From: Paenibacillus montanisoli
GTDB taxonomy: Bacteria > Bacillota > Bacilli > Paenibacillales > Paenibacillaceae
Assembly: GCF_003268025.1 (NCBI RefSeq)
Contig: NZ_QLUW01000003.1
Location: 434,001-498,000, forward strand
Length of the DNA stretch: 64,000 nt
Direction of reading: 5' to 3'
Shown piece by piece: positions 43,034 through 51,331 of this stretch (position 1 is its first letter; the number at the start of each line of letters is the position of its first letter). A program made the position numbers and the translations under genes. The notes below the pieces were generated by a model. It searched no databases and had not been told where the DNA came from. It worked only from the letters and a program-made list of their open reading frames with translations.

Positions 43034-43927
43034 ATGAACGCCATTCGGAGAACGGCATCGGAAAAGCTATTCGATTATATCAACGTTTTCTTAGTACTCG
43101 TAATTTTGCTAGTGATCTTGTATCCGCTCTTGTTCGTCGTCTTCGCCTCGGTCAGCGACCCGAGGCTGATGTTCGAGCATCCGCTTCTGCTGTGGCCGAA
43201 AGGCTTTAACGTAGAAAGCTACGCGAAGGTGTTCGAGAATAAAGACATTTGGATGTCGTACAAGAACACGATTCTGTACACATTCGTCGGCACGATGATC
43301 AATATCATTATGACGACAATCGGGGCTTACCCGCTTTCGCGCAGGCACTTCTACGGCAAAGGCATCTTTACGTTCCTGTTCACGTTCACGATGTTCTTCA
43401 GCGGCGGCCTTATTCCGTCGTACCTGGTCAACAAACAGCTCGGCATCGTTAACACCATGTGGGTGCTCGTGCTGCCTGGCGCGGTGAGCGTGTTTAACCT
43501 CATCATCATGCGGACGTACTTCCAGACGCGGATTCCCGTCGAGCTCGAAGAGAGCGCCTATGTTGACGGCGCTAACGATTTCCATTTGCTGTACAAAGTG
43601 GTGCTGCCGCTATCGACCCCGATCATTGCGGTCATGCTGCTGTTCTACGGCGTAGGGCATTGGAACTCCTACTTCGAAGCGATGATTTATTTGTCGGATC
43701 GCTCCTTGTTCACTCTGCAGCTGATTCTTCGGGAAATTCTCGTTCAGAATCAGATGGACAGCATGCTGTCCGTGTCCGTCGACGAGCAGTACGCCGAGCG
43801 GATGATCGTCAAGGAAGGGCTGAAGTACGCGGTTGTCGTCGTTTCGTCGCTGCCGCTGCTCATTATCTATCCGATGCTGTCCAAGTTTTTCGAGAAGGGC
43901 ATTCTTGTCGGTGCCATTAAAGGCTAA
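43034..43927 (+). CDS. ABC transporter permease, YtcP type (carbohydrate)
   Basis: About 297 residues, six membrane helices. EAA-type loop ELEESAYVDGANDFHLLYKVVLPLSTPIIAV, GGLIPSYLVNKQLGIVNT, NLIIMRTYFQTRIP, and C-terminus GILVGAIKG. The start at 43034 follows GGGGG; an earlier in-frame start overlapping the previous gene has no site. It pairs with the preceding LplB-type permease. Confidence 0.92.
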   Translation: MNAIRRTASEKLFDYINVFLVLVILLVILYPLLFVVFASVSDPRLMFEHPLLLWPKGFNVESYAKVFENKDIWMSYKNTILYTFVGTMINIIMTTIGAYPLSRRHFYGKGIFTFLFTFTMFFSGGLIPSYLVNKQLGIVNTMWVLVLPGAVSVFNLIIMRTYFQTRIPVELEESAYVDGANDFHLLYKVVLPLSTPIIAVMLLFYGVGHWNSYFEAMIYLSDRSLFTLQLILREILVQNQMDSMLSVSVDEQYAERMIVKEGLKYAVVVVSSLPLLIIYPMLSKFFEKGILVGAIKG

Positions 43928-44028
43928 TCGAACCGAGATCTCGGCAAGGCGTATGAACCGCCATTCAAGCGGACTCGCCTTTTCAGATACAGAACTATCC
44001 AAATTAGTGGCAGAGGGGATGCTTTTCG

Positions 44029-45660
44029 ATGAGAAAGTTGTCTACGCTATTAGTGACATCAGCATTCACGGCATCAGTGCTTTTGACAGGCTGCAGCAGC
44101 AATAACGGCGATGGAGGCAACAATGGAACCTCGACCGGCAACAACGAGGGAACCACATCGGAATTGAAAACAGGCATTACGCTGAAATTGACCCGCCTAG
44201 GCTTCAATGATGTCCACCCGGCGTCCAAGGATCTGTGGATGTGGAAGAAATACGAGGAAATGTCCGGCGTGAAAGTGAACTGGGAGGAGATTCCGGGCGC
44301 AAGCGTAGGGGAACGCAAGAACATTATCATGGCGTCGAGCGACTTGCCGGATGCATTCTACCAGCTGGGCTTCTCGCAAGGCGAGATTGCGAAATACGGG
44401 CAGCAGGGCATCTTCATTCCGCTGGACGATCTGATCGACAAGTACGCGCCGAATATTAAGAAGCTGTTCGAGGAGCATCCGGAAATCAAGCAAGCGGTAA
44501 CGGCTCCGGACGGCAAAGTGTATTCGCTTCCTTATGTCGATACGTCCAAGGCATTCGCATCGCTGCGTATCTATATCAATAAAAATTGGCTCGACAAGGT
44601 CGGCTTGCAGCAACCGCAAACGATCGACGAGTTCTATAACGCCTTGAAGGCGTTCAAGGAGCAGGACGCAAACGGCAACGGCAAAGCCGACGAGACCGGC
44701 TGGTATATGCCTTCCGGCTCGGTGAACTGGACGCTGGAACGCCAGCTGCTTGGCAGCTTCGGCATGGGCAACGGCGGGTTGAAGGCGGCGGAGAGCTGGA
44801 TCTACCTGGACGATAAAGGCGAGCTGCAAACGGTATTCAACGATCCGAAATATAAGGAAGTTTGGCTCTATCTGAAGAAGCTGTACACCGAAGGCTTGCT
44901 CCACCCGCAAACGTTCACGGGCGTCGAGTACGCCCAGTGGGTAGCGGACGGCGCGAAGGATATGGTAGGCGCGTTCTCGTGGGTAGGCCCGAACTACCTC
45001 GGCGACAAGGTGCAGGACAACTTCGTCGGCATCAACGCGCTGGAAGGGCCGAACGGCGACCGCATCATGAACTGGCTGGATAACCCGGCGCGCGGCATCT
45101 CTTCCTTCGAGATCACGAAGGCGAACAAGTACCCGGCCGAAACGATACGTTGGGTTGATTACTTCTACGGCGAAGAAGGCTCCAAATTCGGTACGCTCGG
45201 CCTTGAAGGCGAAACCTTCAAGATGGTTGACGGCCAACCTCAATATATCGATGAGATCAAGAACTACGAGGGCGGCATGCAGCTCGGCGCCTTCCAATAC
45301 GTCGACAACGTATACGGCGGCTACTATCCGTACGTGGAGCCGTCCGAAGAGCTTCGCATGGGCGTAAAAGGCACGACGGTAGCCGAAGAGATCAACACCG
45401 ATATTTCCGAGCTGGATAAGTTCGCGCCGGCGGAAGTATGGCCGAACTTCGCGCCTACCGAGGAAGAGTCGATGGAAATCGATCCGATTCTGACGGATAT
45501 CGGCAAGTATATCGACGAAATGCGCGTGAAGTTCATTACCGGCAAAGCGGATATCGAAGCGGAGTGGGACAACTACGTGAAGACGCTGGATAAAATGGGC
45601 GCGAAGCGTTACCTCGAAATCAAGCGCGCTCAGTACGACCGGTTTAAAGGCAGCAAATAA
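44029..45660 (+). CDS. Extracellular solute-binding lipoprotein, LplA type
   Basis: 543 residues. Signal peptide with lipobox VLLTGC, an Asn/Gly/Thr-rich linker, then the family domain (VKVNWEEIPGASVGERKNIIMASSDLPDAFYQLGF, IDKYAPNIKKLFEEHPEIKQ, a RIYINKNWLDKVGLQQPQTIDEFYNALKAF-type hinge). Binding protein for the two preceding permeases. The operon ends at a strong terminator. Substrate is unknown; an oligo- or polysaccharide fragment is typical. Confidence 0.92.
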   Translation: MRKLSTLLVTSAFTASVLLTGCSSNNGDGGNNGTSTGNNEGTTSELKTGITLKLTRLGFNDVHPASKDLWMWKKYEEMSGVKVNWEEIPGASVGERKNIIMASSDLPDAFYQLGFSQGEIAKYGQQGIFIPLDDLIDKYAPNIKKLFEEHPEIKQAVTAPDGKVYSLPYVDTSKAFASLRIYINKNWLDKVGLQQPQTIDEFYNALKAFKEQDANGNGKADETGWYMPSGSVNWTLERQLLGSFGMGNGGLKAAESWIYLDDKGELQTVFNDPKYKEVWLYLKKLYTEGLLHPQTFTGVEYAQWVADGAKDMVGAFSWVGPNYLGDKVQDNFVGINALEGPNGDRIMNWLDNPARGISSFEITKANKYPAETIRWVDYFYGEEGSKFGTLGLEGETFKMVDGQPQYIDEIKNYEGGMQLGAFQYVDNVYGGYYPYVEPSEELRMGVKGTTVAEEINTDISELDKFAPAEVWPNFAPTEEESMEIDPILTDIGKYIDEMRVKFITGKADIEAEWDNYVKTLDKMGAKRYLEIKRAQYDRFKGSK

Positions 45661-45675
45661 GCAGGGCGAACCTAT

Positions 45676-45713
45676 AAAGGAGCCGGGAGCGGCAATGCTC
45701 CCGGCTCCTTTTT
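45676..45713 (+). terminator. Strong terminator of the third sugar ABC operon
   Basis: AAAGGAGCCGGGAGC with GCTCCCGGCTCCTTT (15 bp), six-base loop, T-rich tail. Confidence 0.95.
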
Positions 45714-45861
45714 GTTGTTCTTGCGGCGCCGTGCGACACATAAACTATAGCAACCGCGGCCATTTACCGGCGTCCTAGGTCTATCGATTCGCATGACCGG
45801 AAAGGGCCGTTTGTGTTAAAATGGACAAAAATAGACAAATAGTTGAAGGAGACGATCATAG

Positions 45862-46344
45862 ATGTCCTTTTTCGATAAAGTCAAACAAGGCGCATCGGAA
45901 GCGGCGAAGAAAGCGCAGCAAACGGTTGAGATTACGAAGCTGAAGGCGCAAATCTCCGGCAAGGAGAAGGAAATCGATAAAATTTACACCGCGATCGGCG
46001 CGGCGGTATACCGCGCGCACCAAGCGCAGGATATGTCTTTGGCCGAGCAAGAAGTAGGAAACTGCTGCAAGCAGGTGGATGAGCTGCATGTTGAGATCGG
46101 CCAGCTGGAAGATAGGATCAAGATGCTTAAATATGAGAAAACATGCAGCTGCGGCAAGGTCGTTGCGCTCGATGCGCGCTTCTGCCCGGACTGCGGAGCA
46201 GCGCTCGGAGAGGAGCCGAAGAACGAAACGACGGTCGGCGAAATCGTCGTGATCTGCAATCAGTGTAAAACCGAGAACGAGCTGAATGCGAAGTTCTGCG
46301 TATCGTGCGGCACCGGCTTAGCAGCCTCAGGTTCCGGGTTCTAA
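45862..46344 (+). CDS. Double zinc-ribbon protein with N-terminal coiled coil
   Basis: 160 residues. Residues 1-90 form a charged amphipathic coiled coil (VKQGASEAAKKAQQTVEITKLKAQIS). Then two four-Cys ribbons: CSCGKVVALDARFCPDCG and CNQCKTENELNAKFCVSCG. This is a common Firmicutes arrangement of unknown function. AGTTGAAGGAG precedes the ATG. Probably cytoplasmic. Confidence 0.85.
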   Translation: MSFFDKVKQGASEAAKKAQQTVEITKLKAQISGKEKEIDKIYTAIGAAVYRAHQAQDMSLAEQEVGNCCKQVDELHVEIGQLEDRIKMLKYEKTCSCGKVVALDARFCPDCGAALGEEPKNETTVGEIVVICNQCKTENELNAKFCVSCGTGLAASGSGF

Positions 46345-46363
46345 TAAATCATTCTTCCAAGAG

Positions 46364-46405
46364 AACAGCCCTGTACAGCATGCATCGTACGAGGGCTGTT
46401 TTTTT
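46364..46405 (+). terminator. Terminator after the zinc-ribbon gene
   Basis: AACAGCCCT / AGGGCTGTT with a 19-base loop and seven T. Confidence 0.85.
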
Positions 46406-46478
46406 ATATCTGAACGTTCAAAAACAAAGGGTATTGTACCCTGAACGTCGAATACATTCCGTAAACAAGAAGGAGAGG

Positions 46479-46580
46479 ATGATAAAGCACTTGCGTAACG
46501 GGAATTTAGAAGAAAGCAACTATTCAGCCGACGTAACCCTGGTTCAACCGACTCGTACACACGCATCAAACGATAGCTAG
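46479..46580 (+). CDS. Possible small peptide gene of about 29-33 codons
   Basis: A short open frame (MIKHLRNGNLEESNYSADVT...) with its own AGGAGAGG directly before it and its own terminator 4 bases after the stop. The Shine-Dalgarno touches the ATG, so initiation at the TTG at 46491 (12-base spacing) is an alternative. Upstream is an inverted repeat GGGTA-TTG-TACCC (about 46431-46443) and two GAACGT motifs. No family is recognised. The isolated RBS-ORF-terminator layout is the only support. Confidence 0.4.
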   Translation: MIKHLRNGNLEESNYSADVTLVQPTRTHASNDS

Positions 46581-46583
46581 ATC

Positions 46584-46611
46584 AACCGCCTCTTTCACAG
46601 GCGGTTTTTTT
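46584..46611 (+). terminator. Terminator after the small open frame
   Basis: AACCGCC / GGCGGTT with a nine-base loop and T7. Confidence 0.88.
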
Positions 46612-46813
46612 GTCGAAATTTCGTCCCCTGTGACGAGTGCCGTTGGAGGCAATTGGCAAGCATCGTCTGCGGAGGGAGCGTTACTTGAGATTAAGTATTT
46701 GGAATAAGGAATAACTTACGGAAATTATGCTTTTTTATTGTGCTTTTACGGTATTTATTAGGATATATATAGTAATGTCCTTGGCGATACACTACATAGG
46801 GAGGTTTTTGGCT

Positions 46814-47050
46814 ATGCTCGTACCCGTGGAATCCAAGCAAATCGCATTCTGCTCGTATAATGAAGATGAATCATCCTTGTATTTGTACTATCATACCGGG
46901 GATGTGGCGGTTTTTCCGTCGATCGGGAAACACGATTACCAGTCCGTCCTCGATTCGCCCAACAGGTACGACACACTCATGAATCTGATGAAGAAAGTCC
47001 CGAACGAAGCGGAGCTGCAAGTGCTGGTCCCGGGGCTTGAAAAGAAGTAA
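46814..47050 (+). CDS. KTSC-domain-like small protein
   Basis: 78 residues. The pattern VESKQIAFCSYNEDESSLYLYYHTGDVAVFPSIGKHDYQSVLDSPNRYDTL follows the KTSC domain: Ser near the start, a beta pair with a G-x-Y/V-x-F turn, then a helix with a lone Ser. The family is found alone or fused to nucleic-acid enzymes; function is poorly known. GGGAGG lies nine bases before the ATG at 46814; the longer open frame to 46727 adds an unsupported hydrophobic stretch. Confidence 0.6.
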   Translation: MLVPVESKQIAFCSYNEDESSLYLYYHTGDVAVFPSIGKHDYQSVLDSPNRYDTLMNLMKKVPNEAELQVLVPGLEKK

Positions 47051-47178
47051 TGGGATTGGAAACATTTACATCCCGGAAAAATGGAGCTTCGAGTTTTGGT
47101 GCTTAAGTCTTTATTATAGGAAATTAGTATGAATTGGCGAAAATCGTGTTTGTCTAGCAAATGCAGGGATTCGTTCGA

Positions 47179-47207
47179 AGGCATCTCCGGGAGGGGATGT
47201 CTTTTTT
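47179..47207 (+). terminator. Terminator in the 47.05-47.37 kb intergenic region
   Basis: AGGCATCTCC / GGGGATGTCT with two G-U pairs and T6. The rest of this roughly 315-base gap shows no gene. I found no c-di-AMP (ydaO) riboswitch signature, although such RNAs often precede NlpC/P60 genes. Confidence 0.75.
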
Positions 47208-47365
47208 GCATGTGCGGAAATGATTGCTAGTTCTATCAGACTAGCGGGTGATGCGACAAATGAGACATGAGGTCGATATATGCCGCATAGGCGCAAAAGT
47301 AGAATGAACGATAGGGTCAATATGCCTTCGGCACGACCAAATCCAAGAGGAGGATAGATATCAAC

Positions 47366-48361
47366 ATGAAAAAGTTTGCAGCCTCGTTCCTTGTCCTTAT
47401 TATGACTGCCTTGCTGGTCATGCCTGCAGTAATTGGCGCCGCTTCCGCGCCGGCACCGGTTGTCGGCGAAATCCAGGCGAGCGTCAGCTTCCGCAGCGCG
47501 CCTTCAACCTCGTCCACTGTCTACAAATATTTGAAGGCGGGCGAAAACGTCGTAATCTTGGAGAAGGTGAACGCAAGCTGGTACAAGGTTCAAGATGTAA
47601 ACGGCAAGATTGCGTATGTGTCTTCTTCCGCGAAATATATCGAGATCATCTCCAATGCGTCGATCGTGTCCAGCGTATCGTTCCGCAAGTCGCCTTCTAC
47701 GGACGGCGCGCGCATCCGGTACATGAGCAAAGGCGAGTCGGTGTTGATTACCGGCAAGCCGAACAGCTATTGGTATGCGGTTAAGGACGCCAACGGAGTA
47801 ACAGGCTATGTCAGCTCCAGCGACCAGTATATCAATGAAGGGGCAAGCTTCTCACTGCCAAGCGGCGTTCAGCCTGGTACGGGCAGCGGCGACTCCGGCA
47901 GCGGCGATGGAACAACCGGTACGCAAGCGATTGAGAAAGTGATCGCAGCAGGCATGAAATATCTGGGGACCCCGTACGAGTACGGCTCCGACCGCAACAC
48001 GACGACGACGTTCGACTGCTCCGACTTCACGCGCACCGCATTCCGCGAAGGCGCAGGCGTGACGATTCCGTACGATTCCCGCCAGCAAGGCGATTTCGTC
48101 AAAGATCGCGGAGCCGTGAAGACGGACTGGCACCAGCTGAAACGCGGCGACTTGATGTTCTTCATGGCGTACAAAGGGTCTAAGGCTTCGTCCTACGCCG
48201 GCGTGGACAAAGCGACCGAGAGAATCACGCACGTCGGCATTTACTTGGGCAATGGCCAAATGCTGAATACATACTCAACCGCTTCCGGCGGCGTTCGCAT
48301 CAGCGACATCGCAGGCGGCCAATGGGAGAATCGCTTCCTGTTTGGCGGCAGCGCGCTTTAA
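47366..48361 (+). CDS. Secreted NlpC/P60 endopeptidase with two SH3b domains
   Basis: 331 residues. A signal peptide (about 1-27) ends at AAS-A. Two bacterial SH3 repeats follow (about 36-92 and 97-155: VSFRSAPSTSSTVYKYLKAGENV and VSFRKSPSTDGARIRYMSKGESV), then a Gly/Ser linker and the NlpC/P60 domain with catalytic Cys in TFDCSDFT, His in RITHVGIYLG and a third polar residue later. It cleaves D-gamma-Glu-diamino-acid bonds in peptidoglycan peptides. AAGAGGAGG precedes the ATG. Confidence 0.94.
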   Translation: MKKFAASFLVLIMTALLVMPAVIGAASAPAPVVGEIQASVSFRSAPSTSSTVYKYLKAGENVVILEKVNASWYKVQDVNGKIAYVSSSAKYIEIISNASIVSSVSFRKSPSTDGARIRYMSKGESVLITGKPNSYWYAVKDANGVTGYVSSSDQYINEGASFSLPSGVQPGTGSGDSGSGDGTTGTQAIEKVIAAGMKYLGTPYEYGSDRNTTTTFDCSDFTRTAFREGAGVTIPYDSRQQGDFVKDRGAVKTDWHQLKRGDLMFFMAYKGSKASSYAGVDKATERITHVGIYLGNGQMLNTYSTASGGVRISDIAGGQWENRFLFGGSAL

Positions 48362-48370
48362 TCCAGTAGA

Positions 48371-48405
48371 AAAACCGGGAAGGTCTTCGGCCTTTCCGGT
48401 TTTTT
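48371..48405 (+). terminator. Terminator of the NlpC/P60 gene
   Basis: AAAACCGGGAAGG / CCTTTCCGGTTTT with one G-T, then T run. Confidence 0.88.
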
Positions 48406-48491
48406 GCAATTGTTTTTATTAAATAGGCTCAAAAATAGCTTTCAGGTTGATATAATGGGTTGAACCGGAAAGAGCAGATGGAGACGAAAGC

Positions 48492-49256
48492 ATGAAATTT
48501 ATAGACTTAAGCGTAACGATTAGTCCGCGGATCCGCGAGCCTCTCCCGGCAAAGATCGACTATGGGAGCCATGAGGACGGCGCGCGCCAAGCGGCAGCAA
48601 TACTGGGGCTGAAGCAAGAAGATTTTCCGGAAGGCAAGGCGTGGGCGACAGAAACGGTAACGTTGAACACTCACGCGGGAACCCATATCGATGCGCCTTG
48701 GCACTACTGGCCGACTTCGGAGGGCAAGCAAGCTAGAACGATCGATGAATTGCCGCTCGAGTGGTTTTTTTCCGATGGGGTGCTGCTGAATTTCAGCATG
48801 AAGCCGCCTGGTTACGAGATTACAACGGACGATTTGATCGCCGAGCTGGAGCGGATCGGATACACGTTGAAGCCGTACGATATTGTACTCATCCGCAGTG
48901 ACCCAGACAAGCGACTGTATCATGATCATTATGCATTCTTGCATGCCGGGGTATCGGCCGACGCAACGTTATGGCTGCTGGATCAGGGTATCAAGGTAGT
49001 CGGCACTGACGGCTGGGGCTGGGATATTCCGCTCAATCTGCAGGCAGAAGCCTATAAGGCAAATCCGAGAGAGGGCGTGCTTTGGGCTGCGCATTACGTC
49101 GGCAAGGACCGGGAATATTGTCAGATTGAAAAGCTGGCCAATCTGGATCAAATTCCGAAGCCGTTCGGCTTCAAAGTGTGCTGCTTCCCGGTGAAAGTGG
49201 AAAAGGGCAGCGCCGGTTGGGCGCGTCCCGTTGCAATTATAGAGGAGGCTCGGTAA
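48492..49256 (+). CDS. Cyclase-family (kynurenine formamidase-like) metal hydrolase
   Basis: 254 residues with the metal-binding motif HAGTHIDAPWHY (HxGTHxDxPxH), preceded by IDLSVTISP and followed by VLIRSDPDKR and GIKVVGTDGWGWD. The family includes bacterial arylformamidases and related cyclases. The GTDGWGWD end and ~250-residue length suggest a branch other than KynB, so the substrate is uncertain. GAGACGAAAGC precedes the ATG. Confidence 0.85.
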   Translation: MKFIDLSVTISPRIREPLPAKIDYGSHEDGARQAAAILGLKQEDFPEGKAWATETVTLNTHAGTHIDAPWHYWPTSEGKQARTIDELPLEWFFSDGVLLNFSMKPPGYEITTDDLIAELERIGYTLKPYDIVLIRSDPDKRLYHDHYAFLHAGVSADATLWLLDQGIKVVGTDGWGWDIPLNLQAEAYKANPREGVLWAAHYVGKDREYCQIEKLANLDQIPKPFGFKVCCFPVKVEKGSAGWARPVAIIEEAR

Positions 49257-49460
49257 CTCCAAATCAATGAACCTTCCAAAAGAGTTTCATGGCAAGGTTC
49301 CGCGAGATATTGTACAGACACTCCGTGATTGCCGGATTTATCTCGATTTTATCCAACCTTGCTTATAAGGGGTGATTGCATGTTCAATCCTAAGGTCTTC
49401 TTCTATTAGTTGTGCCGAAATAATGGCCAAATGGCTATAATCTAACCCGGTACAACGGGG

Positions 49461-49694
49461 ATGAAGATGTACACTGGTATCGTAATGCTCGCTAAGAAAC
49501 ACAAGGACCCAAGAAAAGAGAAGCGGAGAGATTTCCGCAAAGGGATTAAAAGCGTGCATTTCAACAAAGAAAGCAAAACAGCAAGAAAAGATGATTACCG
49601 AAAATATAGAACGCAAATGAAACGCATCATGCGCAGCGGGCAGTATGAATTATTGCGCGGCTATCAACGAACCAGCGGTTGGTTGACTTGGTGA
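49461..49694 (+). CDS. Small basic protein of unknown function
   Basis: 77 residues, strongly basic (KKHKDPRKEKRRDFRKGIK, RKYRTQMKRIMRSGQYELLRGY) with a C-terminal WLTW. I do not recognise a domain. Three in-frame ATGs (49461, 49467, 49485) are possible; the RBS is weak (CGGGG). Its terminator has been split by the downstream insertion sequence. Confidence 0.5.
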   Translation: MKMYTGIVMLAKKHKDPRKEKRRDFRKGIKSVHFNKESKTARKDDYRKYRTQMKRIMRSGQYELLRGYQRTSGWLTW

Positions 49695-49716
49695 GGTTGA
49701 CTGACCGAACACGGAG

Positions 49717-49727
49717 AACGGCAGCCT
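49717..49727 (+). terminator. Left arm of a terminator split by the IS
   Basis: AACGGCAGCCT here is the exact complement of AGGCTGCCGTT at 51183-51193, which is followed by T4 more. With the IS and one target copy removed, the stem closes over a TGAATT loop. Confidence 0.8.
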
Positions 49728-49766
49728 TGAATTGAACTGCACCCCATTTGTTAGACACGACTAACA

Positions 49767-50306
49767 ATGGAGGTGCGGTTTTTTTTGCCTTATTTCAGTT
49801 TAGATGAGAAATTGAATGCCATTCACAGGTATCAAGATGGTACTGAAGGGGTCAAGAGCATTGCAAAATCATTAGGGATAAATCATGAAGCTTTACGTAT
49901 GTGGATTAGGCAATACGAATATCACGGTGTAAAAGCTTTTGAAAAAACCTATACAGCTTACTCCACGGCATATAAACTAGACGTACTCAACTATATGAAC
50001 GAGAATGGGACGTCTCCAAATGAAGCAGCTGTCATTTTCAATATTTCCTCTCCTGGGATCATTAGAAAATGGCGCAGCCAATACCATGAACATGGACTAG
50101 ACGCCCTGAAATCAAAGAAAAAGGGGCGTCTACCCGTGACAGATAAGAACAAAAAGATTACGAAGAAACAAGAACCCACCGAAGGATCAGTGGAAGCCCT
50201 CCAAGCTGAAATAGAACGTCTGCGTATGGAAAACGCCTATTTAAAAAAGTTGAATGCCTTAGTTCAAAACAAGGAAAAATCACCAAACAAGACAAATCGC
50301 AAATAG
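49767..50306 (+). CDS. IS3-family OrfA (helix-turn-helix and leucine-zipper protein)
   Basis: 179 residues with two helix-turn-helix motifs of the IS150 type (TEGVKSIAKSLGINHEALRMWIRQYE and SPNEAAVIFNISSPGIIRKWRSQY) and a C-terminal coiled coil (VEALQAEIERLRMENAYLKKLNAL). It binds IS ends and, through frameshifting, supplies the N-terminus of the OrfAB transposase. GGAGG lies within the first codons, so the exact start is uncertain; a start inside the next dozen codons is possible. Confidence 0.9.
   Translation: MEVRFFLPYFSLDEKLNAIHRYQDGTEGVKSIAKSLGINHEALRMWIRQYEYHGVKAFEKTYTAYSTAYKLDVLNYMNENGTSPNEAAVIFNISSPGIIRKWRSQYHEHGLDALKSKKKGRLPVTDKNKKITKKQEPTEGSVEALQAEIERLRMENAYLKKLNALVQNKEKSPNKTNRK
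50243..50249 (+). other. A-AAA-AAG programmed -1 frameshift site
   Basis: In the orfA frame the codons read TTA AAA AAG, so the heptamer is A_AAA_AAG. Slipping back one base gives an open frame into orfB with no stop, as in IS150 and other IS3-family elements. Confidence 0.85.
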
Positions 50307-50332
50307 TCTATGAATTAAGGCTTGAATTTACG

Positions 50333-51145
50333 GTGAATGCGTTGCTAGAGCTCGCAGAAATCCCTCGTAGTACGTTCTATTACTGGGTTAAACAGTTAGA
50401 CAAGCCTGATCCTGATGTAGAACTGAAACTCCTCATTCAGAGCATCTACGAGGAGCATAAAGGCCTTTACGGCTATCGTCGTATCCGTGATGAGCTCTTG
50501 AATCGGGACTATCGGGTTAATCATAAAAAAGTGCAGCGTATCATGAAAGAGCTAGGATTGAAATCAATTGTTCGCATGAAGAAGTATCGTTCATACAAAG
50601 GGACTGTCGGTAAAATAGCCCCTAATGTACTCGATCGTAATTTTAAAGCTCAGAAACCTAATGAAAAATGGGTTACAGATATTACGGAATTAAAGTTGTT
50701 TGGAGAAAAGCTGTACCTATCACCAGTGTTGGACTTGTATAACGGTGAAATTATCACGTATACAGTAGCATCTCGCCCTACCTACTCTCTAGTCTCTGAA
50801 ATGCTGAATCAGGCATTTAAACGCTTATCTGAAGAGGATGAACTTCTCCTGCATTCGGATCAAGGCTGGCACTATCAAATGAAACAGTACCAGCATGCTT
50901 TGAAGAAAAAAGGAATTACTCAAAGCATGTCTCGTAAAGGCAATTGTTACGATAACGCGGTAATTGAGAACTTTTTTGGCATTATGAAGTCGGAGTTTCT
51001 ATATCTTAATGAATTTGAAAGTGTAGATCACTTTAAGCTAGAACTGGCACGATACATGAACTACTACAATCACAAACGTATCAAGGCAAGATTAAAAGGC
51101 ATGAGTCCGGTACAATACCGAACTCATGCCCAACAGGTTGCCTAA
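50333..51145 (+). CDS. IS3-family OrfB transposase (DDE integrase domain)
   Basis: At least 270 residues. After HTH_21-like YYWVKQLDKPDPDVELKLLIQSIYEEHKGLYGYRRI, the rve domain shows the DDE residues: Asp in WVTDITELK, Asp in LLHSDQGWHY and Glu in NAVIENFFGIMKSEF. The GTG at 50333 is only a frame landmark: the reading frame is open back to the slippery site, so the functional product is OrfAB. Confidence 0.92.
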   Translation: MNALLELAEIPRSTFYYWVKQLDKPDPDVELKLLIQSIYEEHKGLYGYRRIRDELLNRDYRVNHKKVQRIMKELGLKSIVRMKKYRSYKGTVGKIAPNVLDRNFKAQKPNEKWVTDITELKLFGEKLYLSPVLDLYNGEIITYTVASRPTYSLVSEMLNQAFKRLSEEDELLLHSDQGWHYQMKQYQHALKKKGITQSMSRKGNCYDNAVIENFFGIMKSEFLYLNEFESVDHFKLELARYMNYYNHKRIKARLKGMSPVQYRTHAQQVA

Positions 51146-51182
51146 ACATATTTGTCTAACTTTAAGGGGTCACTTCAGAATT

Positions 51183-51197
51183 AGGCTGCCGTTTTTT
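51183..51197 (+). terminator. Right arm and T-tract of the IS-split terminator
   Basis: AGGCTGCCGTTTTTT, exact partner of 49717-49727. Confidence 0.8.
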
Positions 51198-51281
51198 ACA
51201 ATGAAGGTATAAAATACCGTTCGATTTGGCCATACTACTAGAGTCAATAGTTCTTCTAGAGAACGTTGACGTGAAGATATG

Positions 51282-51317
51282 GGCGGCAGTCATTTGCAAA
51301 AATGACTGCCGCCTTTT
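51282..51317 (+). terminator. Hairpin GGCGGCAGTCATTT / AAATGACTGCCGCC
   Basis: A 14-bp perfect stem with a four-base loop followed by TTTTG, in the region between the IS and the tandem repeats. No gene is seen upstream that would need it except the IS-interrupted unit. Confidence 0.75.
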
Positions 51318-51331
51318 GCATTTACCCATGT

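Larger units (their letters stand above)
49733..51177 (+). mobile_element. IS3-family (IS150-like) insertion sequence, 1445 bp
   Basis: The ends are imperfect inverted repeats of about 25 bp (TGAACTGCACCCC...TTAGACA left, complement of TGAAGTGACCCC...TTAGACA right), beginning TGAA and ending TTCA. A 4-bp direct repeat GAAT flanks it (49729-49732 and 51178-51181). It contains orfA and orfB with a frameshift heptamer. Base composition is visibly AT-richer than neighbours, pointing to recent arrival. Both frames appear intact, so it is probably active. Confidence 0.9.

Noticed and set aside
44197-45741. 514-codon open frame antisense to the third sugar-binding protein gene
   Set aside because: No RBS, a low-complexity Arg/Leu/Val-rich product, and a well-recognised LplA-type protein on the other strand. 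Long antisense frames are expected from the codon bias here; the same holds for 24074-25288, 32205-33458, 33540-35018 and 39396-40619.
46305-46480. Longer frame joining the end of the zinc-ribbon gene to the small ORF
   Set aside because: It overlaps the zinc-ribbon CDS and crosses its terminator with no start signal; only the part from 46479 has an RBS.
47051-47365. c-di-AMP (ydaO) riboswitch before the NlpC/P60 gene
   Set aside because: The characteristic conserved core was not found; only an ordinary terminator hairpin is present.
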